Assembly: GCF_020012125.1 (NCBI RefSeq)
Contig: NZ_JAIFAG010000001.1
Location: 2,976,001 to 3,040,000, forward strand
Reading direction: 5' to 3'
DNA: 64,000 bases
Source: Hymenobacter psoromatis
GTDB lineage: Bacteria; Bacteroidota; Bacteroidia; Cytophagales; Hymenobacteraceae
The translations under genes were made by a program, and so were the position numbers. This document shows positions 16,640 through 25,186 of this stretch, one piece after another. How positions within the stretch are numbered: the first letter of the stretch is position 1; each line of letters starts with the position of its first letter. Under the pieces are notes generated by a model. The model did no database searches. It was not told the DNA's origin and was given only the letters and a program-made list of their open reading frames with translations.

Positions 16640-16681
16640 ATGCTCGAACGCCTCCGCATCCAAAACTTCAAGTCCTGGTAG
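16640..16681 (+). pseudogene. 5-prime remnant of an SMC/RecF-like ATPase gene (13 codons)
   Basis: The ATG opens MLERLRIQNFKSW and then meets TAG. This is the typical start of AAA/RecF-like ATP-binding proteins, in which the first strand (LRIQNFKSW) leads within about 25 residues to a P-loop. Here no P-loop or further coding follows; only a terminator and the next gene's end remain. A -7 box and a leader with a CCCTACCCCC run precede the ATG, so promoter, leader and first codons are kept while the rest of the gene is gone. The family is inferred from a very short peptide, so only moderate confidence is justified. Confidence 0.5.
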
Positions 16682-16723
16682 GATACCAGAAGAAATGTCC
16701 CGGCTCCGCAGCAAATAATCACT

Positions 16724-16760
16724 AAAAAAGCACCTGCCGAACCCGGCAGGTGCTTTTTTT
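16724..16760. terminator. Bidirectional rho-independent terminator
   Basis: A stem of GCACCTGCC pairing with GGCAGGTGC is flanked by an A-run on the left and a T-run on the right, giving a perfect intrinsic terminator in both directions. It ends 19 bp from the stop codon of the aminopeptidase gene (minus) and would also stop transcription from the gene remnant on the plus strand. Confidence 0.92.
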
Positions 16761-16778
16761 AACTGAATTAAATTCCCT

Positions 16779-19205
16779 TTAGCGAGTGCCCCTGGCCGGG
16801 CGGCCATCGGGGTTGGGCTTGTCTTCCTTGCGCTGCATAGGCGAGGGTGGGGCGGGCTTATCCACGGTGCCGGGGGTAGCCACGGCTGCCTGCTGCATGG
16901 GGTTGAGCGGCTGCTGGGCGTTGTTACCCGCTTGCCCGGCCTGGAACATCTCGAAGCGCGAGGCCACCGGCTGGCGGGGGTAGGCGTTGTTACTCAAATC
17001 GGTGTCGGCGGTTTGCTGGTAAGGGTCAATCACGAACGACACCACGTTTTTGGGCGACACGATAATCTTGGTCACCTCCTCATTATTCTTGCGCCAGATT
17101 TCGGCCGGAATATTCACCAAATCCTGCGTGCCGTCGTCGTAGGTCATCTGAATGACTACCGGCATTACCAGGCCACCCACGTTGCGCAGGCTCAGCTCGT
17201 AGAGGTTCAGGTTGCCGTTGAGGCGCTGCTGCTGCTGGGGGCTGAGCGTTTTCAGGTACTGGAAGTAGCGCTGCTTGTCGGCCTCCGTCACGGCTAGTGG
17301 GTCGTAGCCGTTGTAGAAATCCTTCAACTCGGGCTTCTCGTCCACAGCGGTTTGCTTGATGTCGGTGGCGTTGCGCTGGGCCGAGAGGGTAGGCACCTGC
17401 GCCTGGCGCTCCTGCTGAAGACGGGCGTTTTCGAGGCCGGGATTCTTGGTGTTGGCGCGGTAATACTTCACGCCTTCCAGCGAGATATCGCAGCGGTCGG
17501 TGCCGTAAAACCAGCCGCGCCAGAACCAGTCCAGGTCCACGGCCGAGGCGTCCTCCATCGTGCGGAAAAAGTCGGCTGGCTGCGGGTGCTTGTAGGCCCA
17601 GCGCGTGGCGTAGGTCTTGAAGGCGTAGTCGAACAGCTCGCGGCCCATCACCGTCTCGCGCAGGATGTTGAGGGCCGTAGCGGGCTTACCGTAGGCATTA
17701 TTACCAAACTGCAACACCGACTCCGAGTTGGTCATAATCGGCGTTTGCAGGCTCTTATCGGTGCGCATGTAGGCCACGATGTTCTGGGGCTCGCCGCGCC
17801 GGCTGGGGTAGCCGCGCTCCCATTCCTGCTCGGTCAGGTACTGGCAAAAGGTATTCAGGCCCTCGTCCATCCAGGTCCACTGGCGCTCGTCCGAGTTCAC
17901 AATCATCGGGAAGAAGTTATGGCCCACTTCGTGGATAATCACCGAAATCATCCCATATTTCCGGTCGGCCGAGTAAGTGCCGTCTTTCTCGGGCCGGCCG
18001 CCGTTGAAGCAAATCATCGGGTACTCCATGCCGCCCACCGGCCCGTGCACCGAGATGGCCACCGGGTAGGCGTAGGGAATGGTGAACTTAGAATACGTCT
18101 TGATGGTGTGGGCCACCACCTCCGTCGAGTATTGGCCCCACAGCGGGTTGCCCTCCTTGGGGTAGTAGCTCATGCAAAGCACCGACTTGCCGCTTTCGGT
18201 AATGCCCATCGCATCCCAGATGAATTTGCGCGAGGAGCACCAGGCAAAGTCGCGCACGTTTTGGGCGGCGAAGGTCCAGGTTTTGGTGCCGGTGGCGCGG
18301 CTGCTTTCGTTGCGCGTGGCCTCGTCCTGGCTCACGATGAGCACCGGCTTTTTGGCCCCGCGGGCCTGCACCAGGCGCTGGCGCTGGGCGCTGGTCAGCA
18401 CCTGGTCGGGGTTTTGGAGCGTGCCGGTGGCCCCCACGATGTGGTCGGCGGGCGCGGTAATGCTCACCTTATAATTACCGAAGGGCAGCGTAAACTCGCC
18501 ATTGCCCAAAAACTGCTTGTTCTGCCAGCCCGTCGCGTCCGAATACACCGCCATGCGGGGGTAAAACTGCGCGATTTCGTAGAGGTAGTTCTTATCAGTC
18601 GGAAAGTACTCGTAGCCGCTGCGCTCATTTATCTTGAGCTGGTCGTTGATGTTGTAGCTCCACTTGATGCCGAAGGCCACCGACTGCCCCGGCCGCAGGG
18701 GGGTAGGCAGGTCGATGCGCATCATGGTGTGGTTGATGACGTGCTGGAGCGGCTGCCCGCCGGCCGTGGTCACGGCCGTTATTTTGTAGCCACCATCAAA
18801 CTCGGCCGTGGCCAGCTGGTTGTCCAGCTCCTGAAACGAGAAGCGACCGGTGGTAACCTGCGCCACGTTGGTGGCCGTCGTCATCGAGTTCTTGGCCAGA
18901 ATGTTCTGGTCGAGCTGCACCCAGAGGTAGGTCAGCACGTCGGGCGAGAGGTTGGCGTAGGTAATCGTCTCCGAGCCGGTGATGGCCTGCTTCTGGTCAT
19001 CGAGGCTCACCTTGATGTTGTAGTCGGCGCGCTGCTGCCAGTACCGCGGGCCGGGCGCGCCGCTGGCGGTGCGGTACTCGTTGGGGGTCGGCAGCAGCGT
19101 TTCGAGCTGCGCGAACTTATCGGTACCCGAGTTGGTGGTCTGGGCCCGGCCCAGCAGCGGGGCCAGCAGCAGCCCCAGCCCGGCGGCTAGTAGCGAAATG
19201 CGCAT
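16779..19205 (-). CDS. M1-family (gluzincin) metallopeptidase
   Basis: An 808-residue secreted zinc peptidase. Residues 1-22 are a signal peptide ending GRAQ. The N-terminal beta domain covers about 50-300. The catalytic domain has the GAMEN-like GGMEYP at 391-396, the zinc site HEVGH at 425-429 and the third ligand Glu448 in WMDEGLN. A long C-terminal part ends in a Pro/Gln-rich low-complexity tail (MQQAAVATPG, then KPAPPSPMQRKEDKPNPDGR). The family removes N-terminal residues from peptides; Bacteroidota have several secreted forms of this length. The gene is a single unit ending in the strong terminator at 16724-16760. Confidence 0.9.
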   Translation of the reverse strand: MRISLLAAGLGLLLAPLLGRAQTTNSGTDKFAQLETLLPTPNEYRTASGAPGPRYWQQRADYNIKVSLDDQKQAITGSETITYANLSPDVLTYLWVQLDQNILAKNSMTTATNVAQVTTGRFSFQELDNQLATAEFDGGYKITAVTTAGGQPLQHVINHTMMRIDLPTPLRPGQSVAFGIKWSYNINDQLKINERSGYEYFPTDKNYLYEIAQFYPRMAVYSDATGWQNKQFLGNGEFTLPFGNYKVSITAPADHIVGATGTLQNPDQVLTSAQRQRLVQARGAKKPVLIVSQDEATRNESSRATGTKTWTFAAQNVRDFAWCSSRKFIWDAMGITESGKSVLCMSYYPKEGNPLWGQYSTEVVAHTIKTYSKFTIPYAYPVAISVHGPVGGMEYPMICFNGGRPEKDGTYSADRKYGMISVIIHEVGHNFFPMIVNSDERQWTWMDEGLNTFCQYLTEQEWERGYPSRRGEPQNIVAYMRTDKSLQTPIMTNSESVLQFGNNAYGKPATALNILRETVMGRELFDYAFKTYATRWAYKHPQPADFFRTMEDASAVDLDWFWRGWFYGTDRCDISLEGVKYYRANTKNPGLENARLQQERQAQVPTLSAQRNATDIKQTAVDEKPELKDFYNGYDPLAVTEADKQRYFQYLKTLSPQQQQRLNGNLNLYELSLRNVGGLVMPVVIQMTYDDGTQDLVNIPAEIWRKNNEEVTKIIVSPKNVVSFVIDPYQQTADTDLSNNAYPRQPVASRFEMFQAGQAGNNAQQPLNPMQQAAVATPGTVDKPAPPSPMQRKEDKPNPDGRPARGTR

Positions 19206-19336
19206 AGGTTAAGAGGCAAAAAGAGTCCGTTGTTAAAGTCGGCGAAGATAAGGCCAGGGTTGCGGCAATGGGTGCTGGCGGCCGTGTGAGGGCTGGTATT
19301 CCTGCTATTTCACCATTTTGGCTTCCCTACCCTCCC

Positions 19337-19939
19337 CTATTTTCTGAGCTGCAGTAACAGCAGCGCGGCAACGCCCAGCGCCGCGCCACTGGTCACGAGT
19401 ACCCAGTCGCGGCGGGCCACCCGAAAGCCACGCAGCACAATAAAGCCCAGCAGCAGAATAGCGCTGACGACCAGCAGCTGCCCCAGCTCTACGCCCAAGT
19501 TAAACGACAGCAGTTCGACTACCGGCCGGCTTTGCGTGCCCAGCAGCTCGCGCAGGTAGGTCGAAAATCCTAGCCCGTGAATCAGCCCAAAGGCCACCGC
19601 CAGCGCATTGGGAGCCGCCCAGATAATAGACGCCGGGCGGGCGGGCCGCCGCGCCAGCGCCGGGCCTGCCCGCCACATATCCAGCAGTGCCGTAAGCATA
19701 ATCGTGACCGGAATGAGGGCCTCCACCACCGGCGCGTTTACCTGCACCAGGCCCAGCGTGGCCAGCGCCAGCGTGAGGGAATGGCCCACCGTGAAGCTCG
19801 TGACCAGCGCCAGCACCCGCCGCCAGTCGGCCAGCACGTAGGGCGCGCACAAAGCCAGCAGGAAGGTCAGATGGTCGGTGGCCTGCCAGCTGCAAATATG
19901 CCGGAAGCCTAACTCAAGGTAGGTGGTGAAGACGGACAT
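19337..19939 (-). CDS. HupE/UreJ-family membrane protein
   Basis: A 200-residue protein with about six transmembrane helices, started at the ATG at 19939 (MSVFTTYLELGFRHI) in preference to a TTG three codons upstream. The HupE/UreJ_2 family features are GFRHICSWQATDHLTFLLAL near the start, FTVGHSLTLALA around residue 50 and FGLIHGLGFSTYLREL near 120. Their histidines suggest metal handling; characterised relatives carry Ni or Co in hydrogenase and urease systems. No hydrogenase or urease genes are here, so the substrate is open. Confidence 0.82.
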   Translation of the reverse strand: MSVFTTYLELGFRHICSWQATDHLTFLLALCAPYVLADWRRVLALVTSFTVGHSLTLALATLGLVQVNAPVVEALIPVTIMLTALLDMWRAGPALARRPARPASIIWAAPNALAVAFGLIHGLGFSTYLRELLGTQSRPVVELLSFNLGVELGQLLVVSAILLLGFIVLRGFRVARRDWVLVTSGAALGVAALLLLQLRK

Positions 19940-19974
19940 CGCCCGCAAAGTTGGCTAAAATCTCCGTAAAGCAC

Positions 19975-20006
19975 CAAAGCGCCCGCCGCGAACGACAGGC
20001 GCTTTG
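19975..20006. terminator. Hairpin after dnaJ, possible terminator
   Basis: The 9-bp arms CAAAGCGCC and GGCGCTTTG enclose a 14-base loop, 33 bp past the dnaJ stop codon. No clear T-run follows on the minus strand, so it is a weak candidate. Confidence 0.4.
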
Positions 20007-20039
20007 AGTAGCTACTCCGGGGAAACAATTTCCTTCCTC

Positions 20040-21179
20040 CTAAGCGAAATACTCCTTCACTTTCTCAAAAAAGCCCTTCTCGTTCTTGCCGGGATGCGGC
20101 GTGAAATTATCCGAATCACGCAGCTTTTCCAGCATTTCGCGCTCCTGGCTGCTCACGTTTTTGGGCGTCCACACATTGAGGTGAATGAGTTGGTCACCGC
20201 GGCCGTAGCCGTTCAGGTCCTTGATGCCTTTGCCGCGCAGGCGCAGAATTTTACCGGGCTGCGTGCCGGGCTCTACCTTGATTTTGACTTTGCCCTCGAT
20301 GGTGGGCACCTCCAGGCTCGCGCCCAGCGCCGCATCAACGAACGAGATATACTGCTCAAACATGATGTTGTTGCCGTCGCGCTTCAGAAATTCGTGCGGC
20401 TCCTCCTCAATCTGAATGAGCAGGTCGCCGGGCACGCCACCGCGCTCCGGAAAATTCCCTTTTCCGCTCATGCTCAGCTGCATATCGTTGGCTACGCCGG
20501 CCGGAATATTAATCGGAATCACTTCCTCATGCAGCTGCCGCCCCTCGCCCTTGCACACGTCGCAAGTCGTACTGATGGTTTTGCCCTCGCCGTGGCAGGT
20601 GGGGCAGGTGCTGGCGCTCACCATCTGGCCCAGCATGGTATTCACTACCCGCTTGGTTTGGCCGCTGCCCTGGCAGGTGGCGCAGGTTTTCAGCTCAGTG
20701 CCGTTTTTGGCCCCGGTGCCGCTACACGGCTGGCAGGCCACGTAGCGCTTCACCTTGATTTTTTTCTCCACGCCGTTGGCGATTTCCTCCAAATCAAGCT
20801 TAAGCTTGATGCGCAGGTTGGAGCCTTTTTTCACGCGCCGACCCTGCCCGCGCCCGCCGCCAAAAAAGCCCTCGAAGCCGCCACCGCCGCCGAAAATATC
20901 GCCGAACTGCGAGAAGATATCCTCCATGTTCTGCGCGTGGCCGCCTCCGCCGCCCGCTTGGTGACCAAACCGGTCGTAGCGCGCCCGCTTGTCGCCATCG
21001 CTGAGCACCTCATACGCTTCGGCCGCCTCCTTAAACTTGTCCTCGGCCGTAGGGTCGTCGGGGTTTTTATCGGGGTGATACTTGATAGCCATCTTGCGGT
21101 AAGCCGACTTAATAACGTCGCCCTCCGCGTTTTTTGCTATACCTAATACTTCGTAATAATCGCGCTTTCCGGTTGCCAT
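20040..21179 (-). CDS. dnaJ: Chaperone protein DnaJ
   Basis: A 379-residue type I Hsp40 co-chaperone that delivers unfolded proteins to DnaK and stimulates its ATPase. The J domain is residues 1-70 with HPD at 35-37. A Gly/Phe-rich linker runs from about 75 to 120 ([13 protein letters not shown]). The four zinc-binding CxxCxGxG repeats have cysteines at 149/152, 166/169, 192/195 and 206/209. The two C-terminal substrate-binding domains follow to the end. It lies downstream of grpE on the same strand, with inverted repeat copy 4 in the 141-bp gap. dnaK is not adjacent. Confidence 0.97.
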   Translation of the reverse strand: MATGKRDYYEVLGIAKNAEGDVIKSAYRKMAIKYHPDKNPDDPTAEDKFKEAAEAYEVLSDGDKRARYDRFGHQAGGGGGHAQNMEDIFSQFGDIFGGGGGFEGFFGGGRGQGRRVKKGSNLRIKLKLDLEEIANGVEKKIKVKRYVACQPCSGTGAKNGTELKTCATCQGSGQTKRVVNTMLGQMVSASTCPTCHGEGKTISTTCDVCKGEGRQLHEEVIPINIPAGVANDMQLSMSGKGNFPERGGVPGDLLIQIEEEPHEFLKRDGNNIMFEQYISFVDAALGASLEVPTIEGKVKIKVEPGTQPGKILRLRGKGIKDLNGYGRGDQLIHLNVWTPKNVSSQEREMLEKLRDSDNFTPHPGKNEKGFFEKVKEYFA

Positions 21180-21196
21180 TGTTGCTTGCTACATTT

Positions 21197-21303
21197 GACC
21201 GTCATGCGGAGCCTGCCAAAGCATCATCTACCGTGCGAGTAATCCTAACGATTTAAGTTAGTTGTGCGGCAGAGATGCTTCGGCAGGCTCAGCCTGACCG
21301 TTC
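21197..21303. repeat. Long inverted repeat, copy 4
   Basis: Imperfect arms (GTCATGCGGAGCCTGCC at the left, facing GGCAGGCTCAGCCTGAC at the right) with an AAGCATC core and a TAACG-containing loop. It sits in the grpE-dnaJ gap, 17 bp past the grpE stop codon. This arm variant (GAGCCTGCC) differs from the others and has a few mismatches between arms. Confidence 0.85.
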
Positions 21304-21320
21304 TGTATGATTGTTCTTTT

Positions 21321-21917
21321 CTATTGACCTAACACCACTTTCGCGTGGCGGATAACTTTATCGCCCAGGTAGTAGCCTTTTTCAATCTCCTCAACAATCT
21401 TGCCGCGCAAATCGTCGCTGGGCGCGGGTATTTGCGTGATGGCCTCGTGCAACTCAGCATCAAAGTCGCCACCCTTGGCGTTCATCGCCGTTAATCCCTT
21501 CTGCTGCAAGGTTTTGTTGAGCTTGGTATAAGTAATATCGAGCGCATTTTGCAGCGCGGCGGGGTCCTGGGTATCGTGGGTGTGCAGTCGGGCGCGGTCG
21601 AAATCGTCCAGCACGGGTAGCAAAGCCACCATCAGTTCCTGATTGGCGGTTTTGAAGAGGTCGCTCCGCTCCTTGGCGGTGCGGCGCTTGTAGTTCTCAA
21701 ACTCGGCGGCCAGGCGCAAGTACTTGTCTTTCAAGTCAGCCAGCTCCATTTCGGTGCGGCTGCCAGCTTCATTGGCCCCGTCTTCGGCGGCAAGAGGCTG
21801 CTCGGCGGCATGCTCGGCAGTAGGGTCAGTCAGCGGCTGGTCTTCGGGATTCATAGGATTATCGTCAGTCATTTTCTGGAAAAAATGGCGGAATTTGCGG
21901 GCGAAAGAATTTCCCAT
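21321..21917 (-). CDS. grpE: Nucleotide exchange factor GrpE
   Basis: A 198-residue cytoplasmic dimeric exchange factor for DnaK. The first 55 residues are acidic and probably disordered, then comes a coiled coil (ELADLKDKYLRLAAEFENYK) and the conserved RRTAKERSDLFKTAN and LLPVLDDFDRA segments. The C-terminal beta domain contains HEAITQIPAP and ends VIRHAKVVLGQ. A start at MTDDNPMNPE (21872) is possible and would remove 15 basic residues. A CACCTTTG box 32 bp upstream of the ATG at 21917 is a near match to the -7 consensus. dnaJ follows on the same strand. Confidence 0.95.
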   Translation of the reverse strand: MGNSFARKFRHFFQKMTDDNPMNPEDQPLTDPTAEHAAEQPLAAEDGANEAGSRTEMELADLKDKYLRLAAEFENYKRRTAKERSDLFKTANQELMVALLPVLDDFDRARLHTHDTQDPAALQNALDITYTKLNKTLQQKGLTAMNAKGGDFDAELHEAITQIPAPSDDLRGKIVEEIEKGYYLGDKVIRHAKVVLGQ

Positions 21918-22003
21918 ACGGGCAGCCCGTCAGGGACAAGGAGTTTGCCAAAGGTGGGAAGGGTGACAAGTTGACACAAGATTCTAATTTAATCAGGCAA
22001 ATT

Positions 22004-22582
22004 ATGCTAAATCAAAATCTTGACTTTGCCACCTTAAATAAAGATGCAGGCAATGAGACATGGAATAATACCTTTACTTACTGGTTATTACTGCTGCGTG
22101 ATTTGCAGAATCCGATTGCGCGACAAGCCAAAGAAGCTTGTGCTATCATGTCATTTCAATATGATATCGAAGACCAAGCCGAGGATGAGGAGAGTCTAAT
22201 CGGCGACCCTGACTTGATACCCGCCGTTTTTATACCGATTGCACCTGTAACACTAGCCCTTGAATGGTCTCCTTTCCCGGCTGCCATTAACGCACTTGGT
22301 AATCCCCTACATTTCGATACTGATGGTGGCGAAACTCTCGCTATTTTTACACCAGCAACAGACTTTGACGCGCCCAATGCAACACCTGATGAAAGGCATT
22401 TCGGCTTTTTGCTTCAGCACGCTTGTAAGCGAGCAATCAATACAAAATCCTTGATTTTGTTGGTTGGTTCGCCGGGATGGTCTTATGCATCCGAAGATTT
22501 TCTTGAGAGCGCGCCGGATATACAAGAGCTAATGAAAAATTTCGGTTTTGTCTATACACTGCGCAAGCCGCAAAGCTCGTAG
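22004..22582 (+). CDS. Unrecognised protein, low-GC orphan
   Basis: A 192-residue acidic, soluble protein started at the ATG at 22004 (MLNQNLDFATL); a TTG 11 codons upstream is possible. It is on the strand opposite to its neighbours, and its base composition is clearly more AT-rich than that of grpE and obg on either side. Visible segments are NTFTYWLLLLRDLQNP, an acidic DIEDQAEDEESL stretch, and GSPGWSYASEDFLESAPD near the C-terminus. No signal peptide or membrane segment is present. I do not recognise the family. The convergent stop codon of obg lies 1 bp away. The composition suggests recent acquisition. Confidence 0.6.
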   Translation: MLNQNLDFATLNKDAGNETWNNTFTYWLLLLRDLQNPIARQAKEACAIMSFQYDIEDQAEDEESLIGDPDLIPAVFIPIAPVTLALEWSPFPAAINALGNPLHFDTDGGETLAIFTPATDFDAPNATPDERHFGFLLQHACKRAINTKSLILLVGSPGWSYASEDFLESAPDIQELMKNFGFVYTLRKPQSS

Positions 22583-22583
22583 C

Positions 22584-23579
22584 TTACTCGTGCAACGCCC
22601 CCCAAATCATATCCTTCAGCCGTTGGATGTTCTTATTAGTGAGGCTGGAGATGAAGACGGTCGGCGGCAAGTCGGGGGGTAGGGAGGCGAGTAGCTCGGC
22701 TTCCAGCTCCTCGTCCAGCAGGTCGGCTTTGGTGATGGCGAGCAGGCGCTTTTTGTCCAGCAGCTCGGGGTTGTGCTGTTCCAACTCGTTGAGCAGCACG
22801 CGGTATTCGGCGGCGAGGTCGGGGCTGTCGCAGGCTATCATAAAGAGCAGCATGGAGTTGCGCTCGATGTGGCGCAGGAAGCGGGTGCCCAGGCCCCTAC
22901 CCTCGGCCGCGCCCTCGATGATGCCCGGAATGTCGGCCATCACGAACGATTGGTATTCGCGGTAGGCCACTACCCCCAGGTTGGGCACGAGGGTGGTGAA
23001 GGCGTAATCAGCAATCTTGGGCTTGGCCGCCGACACTACCGAAAGCAGCGTGCTCTTGCCGGCATTGGGGAAGCCCACGAGGCCCACGTCGGCGAGCAGT
23101 TTCAGCTCTAATATTACCTGCTCCTCCACGGCCGGCTCGCCGGGCTGGGCGTACTGCGGGGCCTGGTTGGTGGAGGTTTTGAAGTGGTCGTTGCCGAGGC
23201 CACCGCGCCCGCCCGGCGTGAGGATGCGGCGCTCGCCCTCCTGGGTTATTTCGAGCTTGATTTCGCCGGTTTCGGCATCGCGGGCCACGGTACCCAGCGG
23301 CACCTGAATCACAATATCTTCGCCCTGCGCGCCGGTGCGCAGGTTTTCGGCCCCGCCCTGGCCGTCCTGAGCGAAAAGGTGCTTGCGGTATTGCAGGTGC
23401 AGCAGGGTCCAGAGCTGGGCGCTGCCTTCCAGGATAATGTGGCCGCCCCTACCCCCATCGCCGCCGTCGGGGCCGCCGTTGGGCAGGCCCTTAGCCCGGA
23501 AAAAGTGGTGCGAGCCCGCCCCACCCTTACCCGAGCGGCAGGTGATTTTAACGTAATCGATGAAGTTATTATTAGCCAC
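22584..23579 (-). CDS. obg: GTPase Obg/CgtA
   Basis: A 331-residue ribosome-associated GTPase involved in 50S maturation and stress control. I start it at the GTG at 23579 (then [11 protein letters not shown]), because Obg proteins begin at this strand; the open frame runs 36 codons further upstream only because it reads through inverted repeat copy 5. The Gly-rich Obg fold is residues 1-160 ([27 protein letters not shown]). The G domain has GFPNAGKS (169-176), DIPGIIEG, and TKADLL. The C-terminal OCT domain is missing, as in many Bacteroidota. adk lies upstream on the same strand. Confidence 0.95.
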   Translation of the reverse strand: MANNNFIDYVKITCRSGKGGAGSHHFFRAKGLPNGGPDGGDGGRGGHIILEGSAQLWTLLHLQYRKHLFAQDGQGGAENLRTGAQGEDIVIQVPLGTVARDAETGEIKLEITQEGERRILTPGGRGGLGNDHFKTSTNQAPQYAQPGEPAVEEQVILELKLLADVGLVGFPNAGKSTLLSVVSAAKPKIADYAFTTLVPNLGVVAYREYQSFVMADIPGIIEGAAEGRGLGTRFLRHIERNSMLLFMIACDSPDLAAEYRVLLNELEQHNPELLDKKRLLAITKADLLDEELEAELLASLPPDLPPTVFISSLTNKNIQRLKDMIWGALHE

Positions 23580-23623
23580 GGGGGTAAGGAATTGATGATT
23601 AAGCGATTGAGTGAATAACACAA

Positions 23624-23728
23624 AACGGTCATGCTGAGCTTGTCGAAGCATCTCTACCGCGTAACTAACCTCAATGGCAGAAGTCACTTACGCGGTAGAG
23701 ATGCTTCGACAAGCTCAGCATGACCGTT
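23624..23728. repeat. Long inverted repeat, copy 5 (41-bp perfect arms)
   Basis: The outer 41 bp on each side are perfect reverse complements; ends AACGGTCATGCTGAGC, inner TTGTCGAAGCATCTC and TACCGCGTAA. It lies 26 bp past the adk stop codon and just upstream of obg. Read in frame with obg it encodes a spurious LRQAQHD peptide. Confidence 0.93.
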
Positions 23729-23754
23729 CTTTTAAGCGTCGGCCGGCCGCGCCA

Positions 23755-24378
23755 CTAGGCGCGCACTTCTTTAGTAGCGGCGGCGGGCGTTTCAGCTTTA
23801 GCCACCGGATGCTGGTCAATAATATCGGAAATTTGCCCGAAAATCGTTTCGATTTCGCCGATGCCGTTGAGGGAGTGAAACTTCTGCTGAACATCGTAGA
23901 AGCCAGCTACTTGTGCGGTTTCGGTATTGTATACCTGCACGCGGCGGCGGATTTTGGCTTCGTCCTGGTCATCGGGTCGGCCGCTGGTTTTGCCGCGCTC
24001 CAGCAGGCGCTTCACCAACTCCTGCTCGCCCACTTCGAGGGCCACCATGCAAGCCACGCCGGTGCTATGCTTAGCCAGCAGGCGGTCGAGGCTTTCGGCC
24101 TGGGCCACGGTGCGCGGAAAGCCATCGAAGATGAAACCGGTAGCTTGTTTATTTTTCTCCAACGCACTATCAATCATGCCGATAACTACCTCATCGGGCA
24201 CCAAAAAACCTTCATCCATCAGTTTTTTGGCTTGCAGGCCCAGGGCGGTGCCTTCGGCAATCTGGGCACGCAACAGGTCGCCGGTACTCAGGTGCACGAG
24301 CTTATACTTGGCGATGAGCTTCTGGCTTTGAGTGCCTTTGCCCGCGCCGGGCGGGCCGAAGAGGACGATGTTGAGCAT
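23755..24378 (-). CDS. adk: Adenylate kinase
   Basis: A 207-residue enzyme that interconverts ATP + AMP and 2 ADP. The P-loop is GPPGAGKGT at residues 8-16, followed by the AMP-binding HLSTGDLLRAQ segment and GFIFDGFPRTVAQAE around residue 82. The LID is the short form (GKTSGRPDD, no zinc cysteines), as usual in Bacteroidota. The last 15 residues are an Ala/Glu-rich extension. It lies between hpt and obg on the same strand, a common arrangement in this phylum. Confidence 0.97.
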   Translation of the reverse strand: MLNIVLFGPPGAGKGTQSQKLIAKYKLVHLSTGDLLRAQIAEGTALGLQAKKLMDEGFLVPDEVVIGMIDSALEKNKQATGFIFDGFPRTVAQAESLDRLLAKHSTGVACMVALEVGEQELVKRLLERGKTSGRPDDQDEAKIRRRVQVYNTETAQVAGFYDVQQKFHSLNGIGEIETIFGQISDIIDQHPVAKAETPAAATKEVRA

Positions 24379-24445
24379 AGAAAAAAGAGGGGTAGGGCGC
24401 GAAGGCCGGGGCGGGAAAGATAGCGTAACCTACGAAAAAGCCACC

Positions 24446-24985
24446 TTACGCGGCTACGTACACGTCGGGCAGGTTGCGACCCAGGCCGTCGTAGTCGAGG
24501 CCATAGCCCACCACGAAGTCGTTGGGAATCTCCATAGCCATGTACTTCAAATCCAAGGGGTAGCGTAGGCTGGCGGGCTTAAAGAACATGGCCGCGATTT
24601 CAATAGAAGCTGGCTGGTTGGCGCGCAGCGTGGGCAGTAAGTAGTGCACGGTAGTACCGGTATCTACGATGTCTTCGACCAAGATGAGGTCGCGGCCCTG
24701 CACATCTTCGCGCAGGCCCATAATTTCCTGCACCTGCCCGGTGCTATCGGTACCCTCGTAGGAAGCCACGCGGATAAACACGATTTCGCAGTCGCCCCGG
24801 TAGCGTTTGAGCAGGTCAGTGGCAAACATGAAGCCGCCCGTGAGCACCACCACGAACAGCGGCCGGCGGCCAGCGTAGTCAGCGTTGAGGCGGGCGGCCA
24901 CCCGGTCGATGGCCGTGGCGATGTCGGCGGCGGCGAGATAAGGCCGGAAAGCCTTGTTGTGGAGCGTAATAAGGGCTTGACCCAT
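24446..24985 (-). CDS. hpt: Hypoxanthine phosphoribosyltransferase
   Basis: A 179-residue purine-salvage enzyme that makes IMP or GMP from the base and PRPP. I start it at the ATG at 24985 (MGQALITLHNK), which gives the usual family length; the frame extends 30 codons upstream but a -7 box at 25022-25029 lies inside that extension. Family features are LTGGFMFATDLLKR near residue 50, SYEGTDSTGQV near 77 and the PRPP motif LILVEDIVDTGTT near 102. It is followed by adk on the same strand. Confidence 0.93.
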   Translation of the reverse strand: MGQALITLHNKAFRPYLAAADIATAIDRVAARLNADYAGRRPLFVVVLTGGFMFATDLLKRYRGDCEIVFIRVASYEGTDSTGQVQEIMGLREDVQGRDLILVEDIVDTGTTVHYLLPTLRANQPASIEIAAMFFKPASLRYPLDLKYMAMEIPNDFVVGYGLDYDGLGRNLPDVYVAA

Positions 24986-25021
24986 GCGGTGGGGAACGGC
25001 CGGGGTAGCCGTTTCGGGCTG

Positions 25022-25029
25022 CAAAGGTA
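25022..25029 (-). promoter_or_regulatory. Candidate -7 box (TACCTTTG) for hpt
   Basis: An exact TAnnTTTG match on the minus strand, 37 bp before the ATG at 24985. Its position supports the short start of hpt. No clear -33 partner is seen. Confidence 0.4.
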
Positions 25030-25186
25030 CGGCGAGCACCAGCACTGCTTCGGCCTCGGCCCTCACCAGGTCCACATCGGCTTAAAAATTAGCTAATCCT
25101 GGCTTTTTTTGGGCAATACGCGGCATTCGTGGCCGCCCGGCTAGCCGGGCTCCTTACTTTGCAGCCTACCCTACCCCCCGCCAGCC

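Noticed and set aside
17352-19190. Plus-strand open frame of 612 codons
   Set aside because: It lies antisense to the M1 peptidase gene, is rich in His, Val, Gly and Arg as expected for the complement of a GC-rich gene, and shows no domain pattern.
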